In this document: positions 36,709-49,205 of the stretch, in pieces
Numbering within the stretch: the first letter of the stretch is position 1
Layout of the letters: each line of letters begins with the position of its first letter
Assembly (NCBI RefSeq): GCF_023091745.1
Contig: NC_068933.1
Span: forward strand, 15,690,001-15,754,000
From: Budorcas taxicolor
Taxonomy: Eukaryota > Chordata > Mammalia > Artiodactyla > Bovidae
Length of the DNA: 64,000 nucleotides
Direction of reading: 5' to 3'
The notes under the pieces: model-generated
What the model was told of the DNA's origin: nothing
What the model saw: only the letters and a program-made list of their open reading frames with translations
The model's database searches: none
Position numbers and translations under genes: made by a program

Positions 36709-37327
36709 AGTGGAAACAGTGACAGAATTTATTTTGGGGGAGCTCCAAAATCACTGCAGATGGTGACTGCAGCCATGAGATTAAAAGACGCTTGCTCCTT
36801 GGAAGAAAAGTTATGACCAACCTAGTCAGCATATTAAAAAGTAGAGACATTACTTTGCCAACAAAGGTCCATCTAGTCAAGGCTATGGTTTTTCCAGTGG
36901 TCATGTATGGATGTGAGAGTTGGACTATAAAGAAAGCTGAGGGCTGAAGAATTGATGCTTTTGAACTGTGGTATTGGAGAAGACTCTTGAGAGTCCCTTG
37001 GACTGCAAGGAGATCCAACCAGTTCATCATAAAGGAGATCATTTCTGGTTGTTCATTGGAAGGACTGATGTTGAAGCTGAAATTCCAATACTTTGGCCAC
37101 CTGAGGCAAAGAACTGACTCATTTGAAAAGACCCTGATGCTGGGAGGGAATGGGGACAGGAGGAAAAGGGGACGACAGAGGATGAGATGGATGGATAGCA
37201 TCATCGACTCAATAGACATGAGTTTGAATAAACTCCTGGAGTTGGTGATGAACAGGGAGGCCTGGCGTGCTGCAGTCCATGGGGTCGCAAAGAGTCGGAC
37301 AGGACTGAGTGACTGAACTGAACTGAA
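36709..37327 (+). repeat. BovB LINE 3' fragment
   Basis: Sense copy from GTGGAAACAGTGACAGAATT to the terminal GAACTGAACTGAA. It covers the post-RT C-terminal region and contains a 109-codon open remnant at 36987-37316. Confidence 0.93.
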
Positions 37328-38369
37328 GAATACAGTTACTCCAAGACTCCGTGAGTCCAGTCGTTCCACTGAGGTTTCCCTACTGGCTGTGTGTCTCCCA
37401 GACCCCCCAGCTTGCAGAGACCAGTGAGTTTGGGGCCAAAGCTCATACTGTTTTGTAGCTTTGACGAAAAAAACCTCTTAGGGAGTTTTAGCATTTGGGT
37501 TTGTCCACTACATGGGACAGAGAGACGGCCTGAGGTACAAACCTGCCCTGAGTCATGGACAGTATTTAACAAGCCTGCCAGCTGACTTAGGGACTTAAAA
37601 ATTTTTTTAAACCGGTGAGGAGAAAGTCTAGGGAAGTAGGTGCAAGTCTCCCAAAGGGCAGTGTGAAACCGTCAGAGCTTCCAGGTGTGCCCACCAGAGG
37701 GCGCAGTTATTCTGTGACCAGAACACTAATCTAGAATTCAGAATCCAGAACTGAGACTTTTTTTTTTAACTGCAGCCTCCTGTCACTCCCCTCTCAGCCC
37801 TACCTAAGCCTGCCTTCAATTTGTAGGCCTCGAGTTTTCAAAAATCATTGGAGTCCAGTCTTAGCTTGAGCATCCCATAACAAAATCACAATTCCTACTA
37901 ATGAGAGATACTTAGGTGCTGTGGAGGGCACGTTGTGCAGAGCCCCTGAACAGTTACAGGTAGTACCTTCCAGGCTTTTTTTGGCTCCCATGAATCTGTC
38001 TCTGGCTGCCACGAAGCTCTTTAGAAGCTTCTGTCCCCCTAGCTGTGTCTGGACATCACAGGAATGAACTTGAAACACCTCCCCAGTTCAGCCACTATAT
38101 CACTAAACTAGAATCGCCTTCTGTGGAAGAAAGAAACAACAATACGGCCTTTTAGAAATTGAGTTCAGATGATGGTCCCTGATAAGAGGGGCCTGTTCAT
38201 CAGATATTTCAGTGCCCACACTCTAGGGGGAAATAAGGCCTCCAGAAGTCATGTTATTCCAACATAAGCCATTAAATTGTTTATTTGGCATAATTTGGCC
38301 TAAGATTTACTTTCTCATGCCATCTTATTGGGAGTTAGTGGGAACAGTGAGCATAAAGCAAGCCATGAG
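37328..38369. other. Intergenic, no gene seen
   Basis: About 1 kb, apparently unique, with a poly-T run at 37759. No repeat or exon recognised. Confidence 0.5.
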
Positions 38370-38832
38370 GCTTGTTGTTCAGTTGCTACGTCACGTACGA
38401 CTCTGCAACCACATGGACTGCAGCACACCAGGCTCCTCTGTCCTCCACTATCTCCCAGTGTTTGTTAAATTCATGTCCGTTGAGTCAGTGAAGCTACCTA
38501 AGCATCTCAGCCTCTGCCACCCCCATCTCCTTTCACCCTCAAGCTTTCCCAGCATCAGGGTCTTTTCCAGTGAGTTGGCTCTTTGCATCAGGTGGTCAAG
38601 TTATTGGAGCTTCAGCTTCAGAACCAGTCCTTCCAATGAATATTCAGGCTTATTTCCTTTAGGACTGACGAATTTGATCCTTGCTGTCCAAGAGACTCTC
38701 AAGAGTCTTCTCCAACACCACAATTTGAAGCCATAGATTCTTTGGTGCTCAGCCTTCTTTATGGTCTCTCACATCCATACACGACTACTGGAAAAACCAC
38801 AGCTTTGACTACACGGAACTTTGTTGGACTGT
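38370..38832 (-). repeat. Old BovB 3' fragment
   Basis: Antisense, from CTTGTTGTTCAGTTGCTACG to TGACTACACGGAACTTTGTTG. More diverged than the copies at 1-1606 and 19474-21083. Confidence 0.88.
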
Positions 38833-39547
38833 TTACCAAAAGAACCTGACATTTACATTTAATAGTATGATTTATCTCAATTTTTAATCCAAATCTGGAT
38901 TCCATGTGTTTGTGTTTCATGCTGAATTTTCCCATCTGTTTTCAAATTTGACATTGCTCTGAAGTTTCCCTTTTAAGCTATGTTAATTGGGTTCTAGAAA
39001 TATAAAGATGACTGGAAAGAATTAAGTCAGAATATGAATAGTGTACTGGGATTGTAGAGGGGATTTTTATTCATCTCTCTCTGTATTTTGATGTATTTTA
39101 CAAGTTTCCTCAAGACATATGTCTTGTATTTATATTCAGAAAGTACCATTAAAATTTCTAAATATTTAAGACTGTTAAATTTTTATTCTTGATCATTTGA
39201 ACATGAACATAAGCCAAAAGCTTCCCCCAGTTAAGAACAGAAAGCTTTCAGCACTGAAACACATAATGAAATATTTAATGGGCATTTTATATGACTGGAT
39301 CCACTGATAGCAAAATAACCACATTTTTAGACATACATCAAAAAAATCTTTAGAGAAATTGACATTATTTTAAAGTTCATGAATTAGTTATATTTTAGAT
39401 TTATTCTACTTTTGATCATAGGGATGAGTCACAACCATTGTTCCGCTGTCCTCTCGTTTGGGGCCTCATTTGGGTACCACTTGCCTCTTTGATCATTAGA
39501 ACATACAAGGAATGTCTGTAGAAGCAGTAGATGCTTCTCATGGAAAC
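38833..39547. other. Intergenic, no gene seen
   Basis: About 0.7 kb of AT-rich sequence with nothing recognised. Confidence 0.45.
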
Positions 39548-39865
39548 TGAAGTGAAGTAAAAGTTGCTCAGTCGTGTCCAGCTCTTTGCGACCCCATGGA
39601 CTATACAGTCCGTGGAATGCTCCAGGCCAGAATACTGGAGTGGGTAACCTTTCCCTTCTCCAGGGGATCTTCCCAACCCAGGGATAGAACCCAGGTCTCC
39701 CGCACTGCAGGTGGATTCTTTACCAGCTGAGCCACCAAGGAAGCCCAAGAATACTGGAGTGGGTAGCCTATCCCTTCTTCAGTGGATCTTCCCAACCCAG
39801 GAATTGAACTGGGATCTCCTGCATTGCAGGCAGATTCTTTACCAACTGAGCTATCAGGGAAGCCC
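39548..39865 (-). repeat. Dimeric Bov-tA SINE
   Basis: Antisense counterpart of 34774-35094, with a full unit (39548-39747) joined to a second head with a truncated body (39748-39865). The internal junction is at the same body position, next to AAGAATACTGGAGTGGGTAG. Confidence 0.88.
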
Positions 39866-40488
39866 CTGCTTCTCACGGGGGACAGGCTGTTTTCCTTTAG
39901 CTGCTAAGGATGATATAATGATCCACACTGTGAGCAGAAGAGGCCAATTTCCAGAGAGCGAGGCTGGTTTTTGGCAGTGCCAATGCCCTGATCAGAATGA
40001 GATGACGCTGTGAATTCCCATCCCGACAAAGGAAATTAAAAATCCAATTTGAAACCAGCTTTGACTAGACTTCGCTGCAAAATGAAAAAATGATATGAGC
40101 TAAGTAATTCAAGCCTTTATTTAGAGCCACAGACACTGTGTGGGACATTGCCTCTCCGCTGGCAAGAGCCTGGCCTAGGAATTTAGCTGCTTCATCCTCG
40201 CTGTGTTCTAGCCTCCACCTGCCACCCAAGAAAACTGCCAGCACCTGCAGATCCCCGACAGCTCACCTTCTGGAGCCGAGGGCTGATCTGTGGAGCCAAA
40301 ACTCCTCTCCCCACTGCCTTACTTTTGGTTCATCAAAAACAGAACAATAGAGAAGATTCTCAATACTATTCATAATGGAATAAAACTTGATTCTTTTCTA
40401 TTGGGAAGAAAAAAGGTTGTCCAGCTCCGGTGAGGTTGTCGGAGAAGCACAGGAGGAAATTTCTGTGCAGAGTTTGCATCTTTGCATT
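39866..40488. other. Intergenic, nothing recognised
   Basis: About 0.6 kb. Open frames lack any domain. Confidence 0.45.
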
Positions 40489-40678
40489 TGACTTCCCTTG
40501 TAGCTTAGTTGGTAAACAATCTGCCTGCAATGCAGGAGACCAGGGTTCAATCTCTGGGTGGGGAAGATTTCCTGGGGAAGGAAATGGCAACCCACTCCAG
40601 CATTCTTGCCTGGAGAATCCCATGGACAGAGGAGCCTGGCATCCAGTGGACTCAACTGAAGTGACTTAGCACAGCACA
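40489..40678 (+). repeat. Bov-tA SINE
   Basis: Sense head GACTTCCCTTGTAGCTTAG, body to GACTTAGCACAGCACAG. An internal deletion removes the segment around the usual CTACAGTCCATGGGG. Confidence 0.88.
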
Positions 40679-40679
40679 G

Positions 40680-40939
40680 TCCTGGGGCTTCGTCGCTGCA
40701 CGCGGGCTTTCCTCCAGTTGCGGCGAGCGGGGGCTCCTCCCCAGGTGTGGCGCTGGGGTTTCTCACGTGCTGGCTGCTCGTGTTGCAAAGCACAGGCTCT
40801 GGGCACATGGGCTTCAGCAGTGGCAGCTCCCGGGCTTAGCTGCTCTGGGCATGTGGGATCTTCCTGGGGCAGGGATCAAACCTGTGACCCCTGCACTGGC
40901 AGGTGGATTTTTAACCACTAGGCCTGCAGGGAAGCCCTT
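40680..40939 (-). repeat. CHR-2-like tRNA SINE, long form
   Basis: Antisense: CGCGGGCTTTCCTCCAGTTG, GCATGTGGGATCTTCCTGGG, GGGATCAAACCTGTGACCCC and ACCACTAGGCCTGCAGGGAA. GC-rich, with relict CpGs. Confidence 0.8.
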
Positions 40940-41885
40940 AAACATGTATTGTATGAATCTTCTCCCAGCTTGTGGCTGTCGATTTTATGTTCTTTATTAA
41001 ATCTTTTGATGTACTTTAAATAATTTGATATAATTCTATATCAAACTACCAGTCTTTTATGATTAGTCATTTTAGGCCTTATTGAAAACCCTTCTTCACT
41101 GTTAATTTTATAAAATTGCTTTCCAAAATATCTGAGGTTTTTTGGTATTACATTGAAGTCTTTCATCCATCAGGAACTTATTTTGATATACGGTATGTGG
41201 AAAGGATCAATTTTCCCCACATGGATGACCAGCTGTCCCAGGGCTGCTGGGAAACCTTGATCCTTTTTCCAGTTGCCGGCAATGCCGCCATCGCGTGTAT
41301 TTTGGGTTTCCGTGTGTGCCAGTCTAGTTCTCTGTCCCTATCCGGTTCCTCTTCTCGATTTGTTGACTTTAGTACCAGCGTCACATTTTCTTAATTGACC
41401 CTTGCTTTGCGATATGTCTTCCTCTCTGGTAGGAAATGATTTCTCAAATTGTCCTTCTTCAGCATCTCGTCTATTCTTATGTGTTTGCTACTCCATGTTA
41501 TTTAGAACCTTATTGTCAAGTTTCTCAGAAAAAAAAAAAAAAAAAGAGCCAATAGGTGTTTGACTAGAATTGGGTTGACTCTAGATTACTTTGGAGAGAG
41601 AATACTACTGTGTATTCTGTCTGGAGTTTTATGATATTGGGTTTTCCTACCCAGGGACGCAGGATTTTTTCATTGCTTTTGTCTTTATTATTGTCTTTCA
41701 GTACAGTTTGTAATGTTCTCCATGCTATCCTAAACATCTCTTGCTAGATGTATTTCTGAGCATCTGGCTTTTGTGGTAGATTTTACTTGTAAAGCCCTCT
41801 GGGCCTGTTAATTTCTCTGTGCAAAGAATTTTGATTACAGCTTCAATCATTTTAATGCAAAAATATTTGGTTTAATTTAATATTT
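40940..41885 (-). repeat. Old L1 (ORF2 3' end / 3' UTR), diverged
   Basis: TTGAAGTCTTTCATCCATCAGG, CACATGGATGACCAGCTGTCCC, GTTCTCTGTCCCTATCCGG and GTTAATTTCTCTG follow the antisense order of mammalian L1M ORF2/3' UTR. Interrupted by a poly-A run at 41529-41545. Subfamily not assigned. Confidence 0.5.
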
Positions 41886-44283
41886 GAAGAGCTTGAGTGG
41901 CTGCAATGTTTTTCTCTAGAGAGGAAGGGCATTCTGCCTGCAGCCAGGGAGCTCTTCTAACTCAGAACCCCTTCTGCTTCAGGGAGGTAAGGCTGAGAAG
42001 GGAGTGCAGTCGAGGAGCTCTGCTCACTTTCCTGCAAGTTCTGCTGGCCCTTGTTTGTCTATTGGCAGCTGAGCTCCAGAGGAACCTTGCTTTTACGTGA
42101 ATAATGCTTAGAATATGTGCCTCTGAAAGATGTTTAGGGCAGGCTGTAGGTGTTCCAACACCCCTCCCCGCCCCGCCTCTGTGAAAGGGGCCCTGAGAAT
42201 ATCCAGTCTGACATTCTGCCAAAAGTAAACATCTCAAGGCTAGCTCTTAGGAAGCCACTTACTATCACTCATGGCTCCCAGTTGCTACAAAAAATAATAA
42301 TTTAGGGAAGTGCTGATCCTGATGGAAGGCGGCTGAAGGGCATTCTTCTTTCTTTAGGGGTAGGCTTATTTGAGGCGGGCAGTGACGAAGGCTGACACTG
42401 ACGCTGTCCTTTCTGGTTTTCCACACATCTACCAACTGGGGAGTGGTGAAACGAGGCTATTTCAACCTGACAGCGATGCTTCGGGGAATGCTCAATGCAA
42501 GTCGGCCTCACGTAGTGTTTCTAGTTTGCTTATGCACTCGCTTTGCTGAAAGAATAATCTTGTAAATGGTTACTGAGCTCCAGTGAGGGCCGCACAGGAC
42601 AGCCATGACCTTGGAACGAGCAGTGATCACGCTCTGGTCTCTCCTCTGCTCTCCTTTGCTTACGTGGACCTGCACTTGAGCGTTGCCCTCAGACTTTTTT
42701 CTGAGCATTCCTATCACCCACCACCCGTGAAATGAAACACTGTGCCCTAATCACCTCTACGTCAACTACTCAGCCAGGCAAATATTTGGTGTATGGAACT
42801 CATCAACAACAACGCAAGTAAAGAGGACAGTTTGTTTCCTTTCTACATGGCTTGAATATATGTATTCTTCAAAATCAGACATATGATCTTATCGGTTCAT
42901 TTGTAACTTGGTTTATATATAACCTTTTATTGAATACAACAAATAAATTGAGGCACAAATATCTTTGGGAGCATCACCTACAAGAATAAGTAAAATTGGC
43001 AAGTAGGTGAATTGCAGCTCATTCTAAAGGCCAGAGACATATCTGGAAATTACTCATCGGCCTCATTCGAGAGGCCAGCTCCGCTTACACAAGGCAGCCT
43101 AATTAGCACTCGTTATTGCTTTCTATCTGATTTTACACCTCATGCATACACAGTTTGGATTCTATCTTACCTCATTTGTGAAATAGTTTTTACCTTTTAT
43201 TCTTTCAAATAATAAACGTTGGTTGTGATTTTCCTAAGTGTACACGATGCTGGATATTAGGAGTACAATAAAGTGAACAATTACCCTATGGGATTTCAGA
43301 GTCTCAGGAATAGACAGACAGTTGGAGGAGTGTAAAAAGCACTTTGAAAGAGGTATGCATATACAAAATTCTCAGGACGATAACTGAGAGTAATGAAATC
43401 TGCCTGACAGTTGAGAAAGACTCAGTAGAAGAAATTATATTTGAGTCAGATAGCAAATACGTAGGAATATTCCAGGATAAGCACAAGAGAAACTTCTCGG
43501 GCAGAAGGACCATTAGATGCTGTGGCTATGATGACAGTGGATTGGAATGGGACGAACACGAGCTCACGTTCTGGCCTGTCACTTCCTGGATCTTGATTGA
43601 CAATCATTTTCCTCTGAGAGAATAATTTCTTCTTTGCAAATTAGACATAAATTACCTATCACACAAAGCTGTTGTAGGTTTGATTAAGATGAAAATTGCC
43701 TAGCACAGCACACTGGCTCATAAAAATCAGTCTAAAAGTGGTAGCTTTAACTCACAGAGACAAATAATTCATGATAAATCAATGTCAGGAAATGAATCAC
43801 AGGTCAATAATTGTTTTTAATATCTTCCAATGAAGTCCAAAGTGTTTAGAGACCTATCTCTCGTTGCTTATTTCCACTGCTTTTTATTCTGATTCTAAAA
43901 AGAAGGGCAGAAGAAAGTTTTTAAATATTCAAATAATTCCACACTTAAATTTAGCTTAGTTTTGATTCACTGTGATATAAAACAATGGCGATTTTCATAC
44001 TCTGCTGCATCCAGGTTAAAATAGAACTTAAATGGTTGACCATCCATAGCACTTGATGTTCTGATGAGAATAACAGCTGGCTGCTCTGTATTTCAAATGT
44101 CTTTAGCATTCCACTGACTTTTCTCTACTCTTAGAAAGGAAAGCGTTATTAAGAGGTCTGTAAACAGCTTCTCCTTCCTTATGAACACCAGAAGCAAACT
44201 TGGCCATGAGCAGAAATTCCTGCAAACACCAACTGTTAATTCGGGGTCTCTCAGGGTCGCTGTATACTAATTACTCATCTGTT
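41886..44283. other. Intergenic, no gene seen
   Basis: 2.4 kb, the longest stretch in the flank without a young repeat. A MIR-like piece lies near 43650-43740 (GCTGTTGTAGGTTTGATTAAG, GCACAGCACACTGGCTC). The 93-codon frame at 43344-43625 resembles no family. Confidence 0.5.
43650..43740 (+). repeat. MIR-like fragment
   Basis: The GCTGTTGTAGG..TTGCCTAGCACAGC segment resembles the 3' half of MIR. Confidence 0.4.
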
Positions 44284-45258
44284 ATCGTTCAGTTTCTAAG
44301 TCGTGTCTGCCTCTTTGAGACCCCATAGACTGCAGCACTCTAGGTTTCCCTGTCCCTCACTATCTCCCAGAGTTTGCTCAAACTCATCCCATTGAGTCAG
44401 TGATGCCATCCAACCATGTCAACCTCTGTCTCACCCCCTTCTCCTTTTGCTCTCAATCTTTCCCTGCATCAGGGTCTTTTCCAATGAGTTGGCTCTTCAC
44501 ACCAGCTGGCCAATGATATTGGAGTTTCAGCTTCAGCATCAGTCCTTCCATTGACTATTCAGGCTTGATTTCCTTTGGGATTGACTGATTTGATCTTGCA
44601 GTCCAAGGGACTCTCAAGAGTCTTCCCAGCACAATTCAAAAGCATCAGTTCTTCAGTGCTCAGCCTTATTCTGCAGCTCTCACATCTGTACATGTGAAAG
44701 TTGCTCAGTCGTGCCTGACTCTTTGCAATCTCGTGGACTATACAGTCCATGGAATTCTCCAGGCCAGAATACTGGAGTGGGTAGCCTTTCCCTTCTCCAA
44801 GGGATCCTCCCAATCCAGGGATCGAACCCAGATCTCCCACATTGCAGGCGGATTCTTTACCAGCTGAGCCACAAGGGAAGCCTCCACATCCATACATGAT
44901 TGGAAAAACCATAGTTCTGACTAGATGGACCTTTATCAGCAAAGTGATGTCTCTGCTTTTTAATATGCTGTCTAGGTTTATCATAGCTTTTCTTCTAAAG
45001 GAGCAAGTGTCTTTTCATTTCATGGCTGCAGTCACTGTCTGCAGCAATTTTGGAGCCCAAGAAAATAAAATCTGTCACTGTTTCCACTTTTTCTTCTTCT
45101 ATTTGCCATGGAATGATGGGACATGATGCCATGATCCTAATGTCTTGAATGTTGAGTTTAAAGCCAGCTTTTTCACTCTCCTCTATCACCCTCATCAAGA
45201 GGCTGTTTAGTTCCTCTTTGCTTTCTGCCATTAAAGTGGTATCATCTGCAACTAGAAA
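44284..45258 (-). repeat. Old BovB 3' part split by a Bov-tA SINE
   Basis: Antisense, from GTTATCGTTCAGTTTCTAAG to ATCATCTGCA near 45258, truncated within the RT just after the YADD-coding region. Interrupted at 44693-44881 by a SINE. Confidence 0.9.
44693..44881 (-). repeat. Bov-tA SINE nested in BovB
   Basis: Antisense unit from GTGAAAGTTGCTCAGTCG to GCCACAAGGGAAGCC. Flanked by ACATCTGTACATG on the left and ACATCCATACATG on the right, an imperfect target-site duplication. Confidence 0.9.
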
Positions 45259-46154
45259 AGCTTTTAACAAGGTACTCCTTGTCTGTCTAGAACAGATCAC
45301 TTATTGTCAATAAACTTGCCATGTGTAGACTGCAGCTGTGTTGAAGAATAAATGTTGGGACCAGATAAAACTACATGATATGGAAGATAAATAGGCTGAA
45401 AGACCCTTAAACTCAGTGGCAGGTTTGTACTAATCTATCCCCCTACAAGCTTCTCTTTCACAAACCAAACCTCATTCTGGCAGAAAAGGGGACTGGGTAG
45501 CTCTATGCTATGGATTCGGGCACTCCTGGGTACTGATCTGTTCCGCATGCTATTATTTTTATTGCATATTTTATTTATCATCAATAACAGTCTTGCTGGG
45601 TATGAAACGTGTTCTGTATGCATCTGATTGACAGTTAAGGCCTTTGTGTTCATTCAATTTAAAAATCATAGAGAAATTCAACCTGAAATTGTCTTCACAA
45701 GAAGGAAGGACTCAAACTGCCCATCAGTCTGGAAAAAAATGTAACGTTCATTTAATATAATGAACCCAGAAGTCCTGGAGTTGCCTCTCTCTGCTCAGCT
45801 GTTACCTGCTTCTTCTTGGGTGTTTTTAAGCGTGTGCGAAGTTCTAGAGGAACAAATACTCTACTTTTACTAGTAAAGATATCTGCTCGGGCTAGAACTT
45901 TTCTGACAGTGGTAATGATCCCATTAGTTATTTTAATAGTTTAAATGGTGCCTTGGAGAGTAAGAAGATCTGCCATTAAAGGGGAAAAAAAGCACAGCTG
46001 AGTTGTCTCATTAATGAATTGAGCTGCTCATTAGCTAATCTTTTCCAGAGTCTCTAAATGATGTCCTGGTTAACGGCCACTAGAAATACAGAAGCGTTTT
46101 AATAGAGGTTCTCAGTCTAAAACCTTGGCAGTTGTAACACTGATGACTTTGTAC
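45259..46154. other. Intergenic, nothing recognised
   Basis: 0.9 kb with no gene and no young repeat. Confidence 0.45.
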
Positions 46155-46245
46155 ATAATAATAATAACAACATACATAAGAGCTGCCGACTTTTACTGAG
46201 AGCTTACTATTTGCCAGACACTCATGGGAATAGGGAATCCTGGAA
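46155..46245 (-). repeat. MIR fragment
   Basis: AATAATAATAACAACATACAT, TTTTACTGAGAGCTTACTATT and TGCCAGACACTCATGGG follow the antisense MIR order. Confidence 0.6.
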
Positions 46246-46570
46246 AAGACAAGCTGAATTAGTTCATCTGGCTAGCCGCTGGATGTCTAACTCAAGTTAC
46301 ATGTACATTTATTAAGTTAGGTCAATGACATAATTGGCCCACTGTTCAAAATCGTACAGATGGCGAGTACAGGCGGGTCCCAGAAGTTCATGATTTATGA
46401 GAAGACGCATCGCATGTTGCCGCTCCAGAGAAGAAAACTCCTTTCTCCCAAGCAGCATACATCTTCATCATGGGGCAACAGAGGAGAAAGTTTTGCTGTG
46501 GCCATTGCTGTTTTTATCCTTAATCTTCCTGACTTCCAAACCATCCAAGATGAGCAAGGAATTGTCACGG

Positions 46571-46714
46571 ACTGCATTCAATGACCCATGGTTGGGTGGT
46601 GGCCATGAGTTAGAGCAAACTCTGGGAAACAGCGAAGGCTAGGGAAGCCTGCTGTGCGGCAGTTCATGGGGTTGCAAAGATTTCACGACTTGGCGACTGA
46701 AGAACAACATGGAA
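46571..46714 (+). repeat. Old BovB 3' end fragment
   Basis: GCAAACTCTGGGAAACAGCG, GGTTGCAAAGATTTCACGAC and GGCGACTGAAGAACAAC, the 3' end of an older BovB subfamily. Confidence 0.8.
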
Positions 46715-46849
46715 AAAAGAATATTTCAGTCCTTTAATAAAATCTTCAACAACTCCAGCAGTTGATTCAGATCTCTGGATTCTCATCAAATTCTAAGCAG
46801 GACAGAGTTGGTCAGAGAATTTACTCCCCAGTGGTATCTCATGCAGCCA

Positions 46850-47281
46850 AGAGGACGAGTGCGGGAAGTCAGAAAGCCTGGCTCCAGTCCCACTTTTGCT
46901 TGTTACTAAGCTGCATGACTTCGCCCAATTTACTACATCTTCTAATATTTCACTTTCCTCATCTCTAAACGTGGAGACACTAGTAACTACCTCACTGTAC
47001 CGTGCTTGGTCACTCGGTCGTGTCCTACTCTTTGGGACCCCATGAAACTGTAGCCCGCCAGGCTCCTCTGCCCCTGGGATTCTCCAGCAAGAATACTGGA
47101 GTGGGTTGCCGTGCCCTCCTCTGGGGATCTTCCCAACCCAGGGATGGAACCCAGGTCTCCTGCACTGCAGGTGGATTCTTTACCATCTGCACCACCAGGC
47201 TAGCCCAACTACCTCATTGGGTTGTTGTAAAAATTGAATTCAAATGAGATGATACAAGATAATGCTCCAGTAATATACCAA
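46850..47281 (+). repeat. MIR SINE interrupted by a Bov-tA
   Basis: The left part has AGCCTGGCTCCAGTCCCAC, CTGCATGACTTCGCCC and TTTCCTCATCTCTAAACGTGG. The right part has TACCTCATTGGGTTGTTG. A Bov-tA copy at 46998-47206 splits them. Confidence 0.75.
46998..47206 (-). repeat. Bov-tA SINE with target-site duplication
   Basis: Antisense SINE flanked by AACTACCTCACTG (46985-46997) and AACTACCTCATTG (47207-47219), 12 of 13 bases identical. Confidence 0.92.
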
Positions 47282-47699
47282 ACCATCCACTAGTTGGCAG
47301 TTGTTATTATTTTTATGGTTATTGTTAACGGGAGGACCGCTTGGACCAGTTCATCTCAGTGATATTAGCTTCAATTTCCTTCACCCAAGATTTCAGTACC
47401 ACTCCTGCCAACTATGACTTGAACCCTGCCCCAAACTCCATTCATCTGCCCTAAGGTTCCATACCAGACCTTGTTTCCTATACATCCTTCCAACCAATAC
47501 TGTGGCCTCCTCCCTACTCCCCACGGGTTGTATTTCTACCACGAAATAAAATCAAAATCATGCCAGTGCTCACTTGGTTTTCTAGTATGAGCTGATGCAA
47601 TAACTTTCTTACTGATGATATAATAAGATGCCTCCATGTTTCTTCAAGGATTTACAGATCATTTCTTTTCGCTGTCTGCATGTACAACAGTTTATTTAT
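47282..47699. other. Intergenic, nothing recognised
   Basis: About 420 bases. No gene or named repeat. Confidence 0.4.
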
Positions 47700-47904
47700 C
47701 CATTCCCCTCCAACTCTTTGCAACCCCATGGACTGTAGCCCTCCAGGCTCCTCTGTCCATGGGATTCTCCAGGCAAGAATCCTGGAGTGGGTTGCTGTGC
47801 CCTCCTCCAGGGAATCTTCCCAACCCAGAGATCGAACCTGCAACTCCTATGTTTCCTGCATTGACAGGTGGGTTCTTTACCACTAGCACCACCAGGGAAG
47901 CCCT
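47700..47904 (-). repeat. Bov-tA SINE
   Basis: Antisense: CCCATGGACTGTAGCCCTCC, GGCAAGAATCCTGGAGTGGG, GGGTTCTTTACCACTAGC and CACCAGGGAAGCCC. Confidence 0.9.
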
Positions 47905-48669
47905 ACTGAGGCTTAGATTTAATCTAATAATGTTAAGATGTTGTGTTGGGACAGATATAGGCATAATTAGGCAATGCTTTACTGTATAAACTCTGTGAGA
48001 GCTGTGTGTGGCTCTTTCTTCTTCCAAAATATCCTATGTAAAACCACTAATACTTGTAAAGGTCCATTGTGAAGAATTTCCTCCCCTGAGTGTATAATTT
48101 TGACCACTGTGGGATGAGGGAACTTTCTGAAGTAATTGCTGACATGGAAATTCACAAAAAGGCTTTGTGCCCCAGCGACCAAGAAGAAGAATGCAAACAA
48201 CTTGACGGAGAGATGCAGTGGCTTCCCGGTTGCAGGCACCCAGCACATGTTCTATCAACTATTGGCACGTTTTGCTTTGGGGAACAGAAAGCTTCTTTAT
48301 ATAATACGGGTAATTACTCTCATGCTCAGCTGGGGGTTCGGCTCGGCTTCTGTCTCAGTAAACAGAACCAGAGAGAGGGGTTAGCTCTGCGGCGGGATGC
48401 CTGCCAAACGCTAATCCCTATTGGACAGATGAAAATAAAACCTTATTAAAACCTCTTGTTCTGGCCTTAAACATTTCCCTACGTTTCTGCTGTATGGCCG
48501 GAGCTAACACACGTAGCTCCTTGAAACTGCGTCATCCTACGGGGCGCCTTTCTTGTGGGATGACCTTGTTTTCCACACTGTAAAATGTGTAGGTGGGGAG
48601 CATTTTGGTTGTTAAGTGTATTTAGTTATTCCTGAATGATCTTTTCTAAAGAAAACCCGAATATGCAAT
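47905..48669. other. Intergenic, no gene seen
   Basis: 0.77 kb. Overlapping frames on both strands around 47979-48449 (longest 119 codons) show no domain and no repeat origin I can name. Confidence 0.45.
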
Positions 48670-48930
48670 CACTCTGCTTAAAACCCTTTAAATGCTCCTT
48701 GGTGGTGGTGGGATGAAGATCCCAATCCCTCCCATAGCCTCCGGGCCTAGCATCATCTGGCCTCTGACGGTCCCAGCAGTCTCCTCTCATACACAAGCCC
48801 CTGTCCCTTGCCGTCTGTTCTCAGCGCGTCTCCTTCTGTGACCTCTCTCCACAGCCCTCCATCACCTTTCCCAGGAATTGGTTCTTCTTCCAGCGGTAGC
48901 TCAACTGTTACTTCCCAGGGAAGCCCTTCT
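48670..48930. repeat. L2-like ancient LINE fragment
   Basis: CTGCTTAAAACCCTTTAAATG, GATGAAGATCCCAATCCC and CTAGCATCATCTGGCCTCTG resemble the 3' coding end of LINE-2 elements. Confidence 0.5.
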
Positions 48931-49205
48931 CACTGTGTAGCAAACAAACATGAAAATCCTTGTGTGTGCTGTCTTGGGAAGGCACCACTTATCAGCACCT
49001 CTTTCCAGCATCACATTTCCTGTGCGCGTGTGTCACCTAGAGATACAGGGCACGTTCAGATATCTGGCACAGGAGGTAGTGACTATGGCGGTGGTTGACG
49101 TTTTTCCCAGATATTTCTCTGAAAAACGCAAGGGCTGTTGGTGACAGTGGATTTGTGGCAGTGACCATTGTTAGCTTCTGGTCTACAGAGATTTTGTAAC
49201 TCTTT

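Noticed and set aside
47979..48449. Frames of 89 and 119 codons on opposite strands.
   Set aside because: No domain, and neither strand shows a protein-like composition; consistent with chance.
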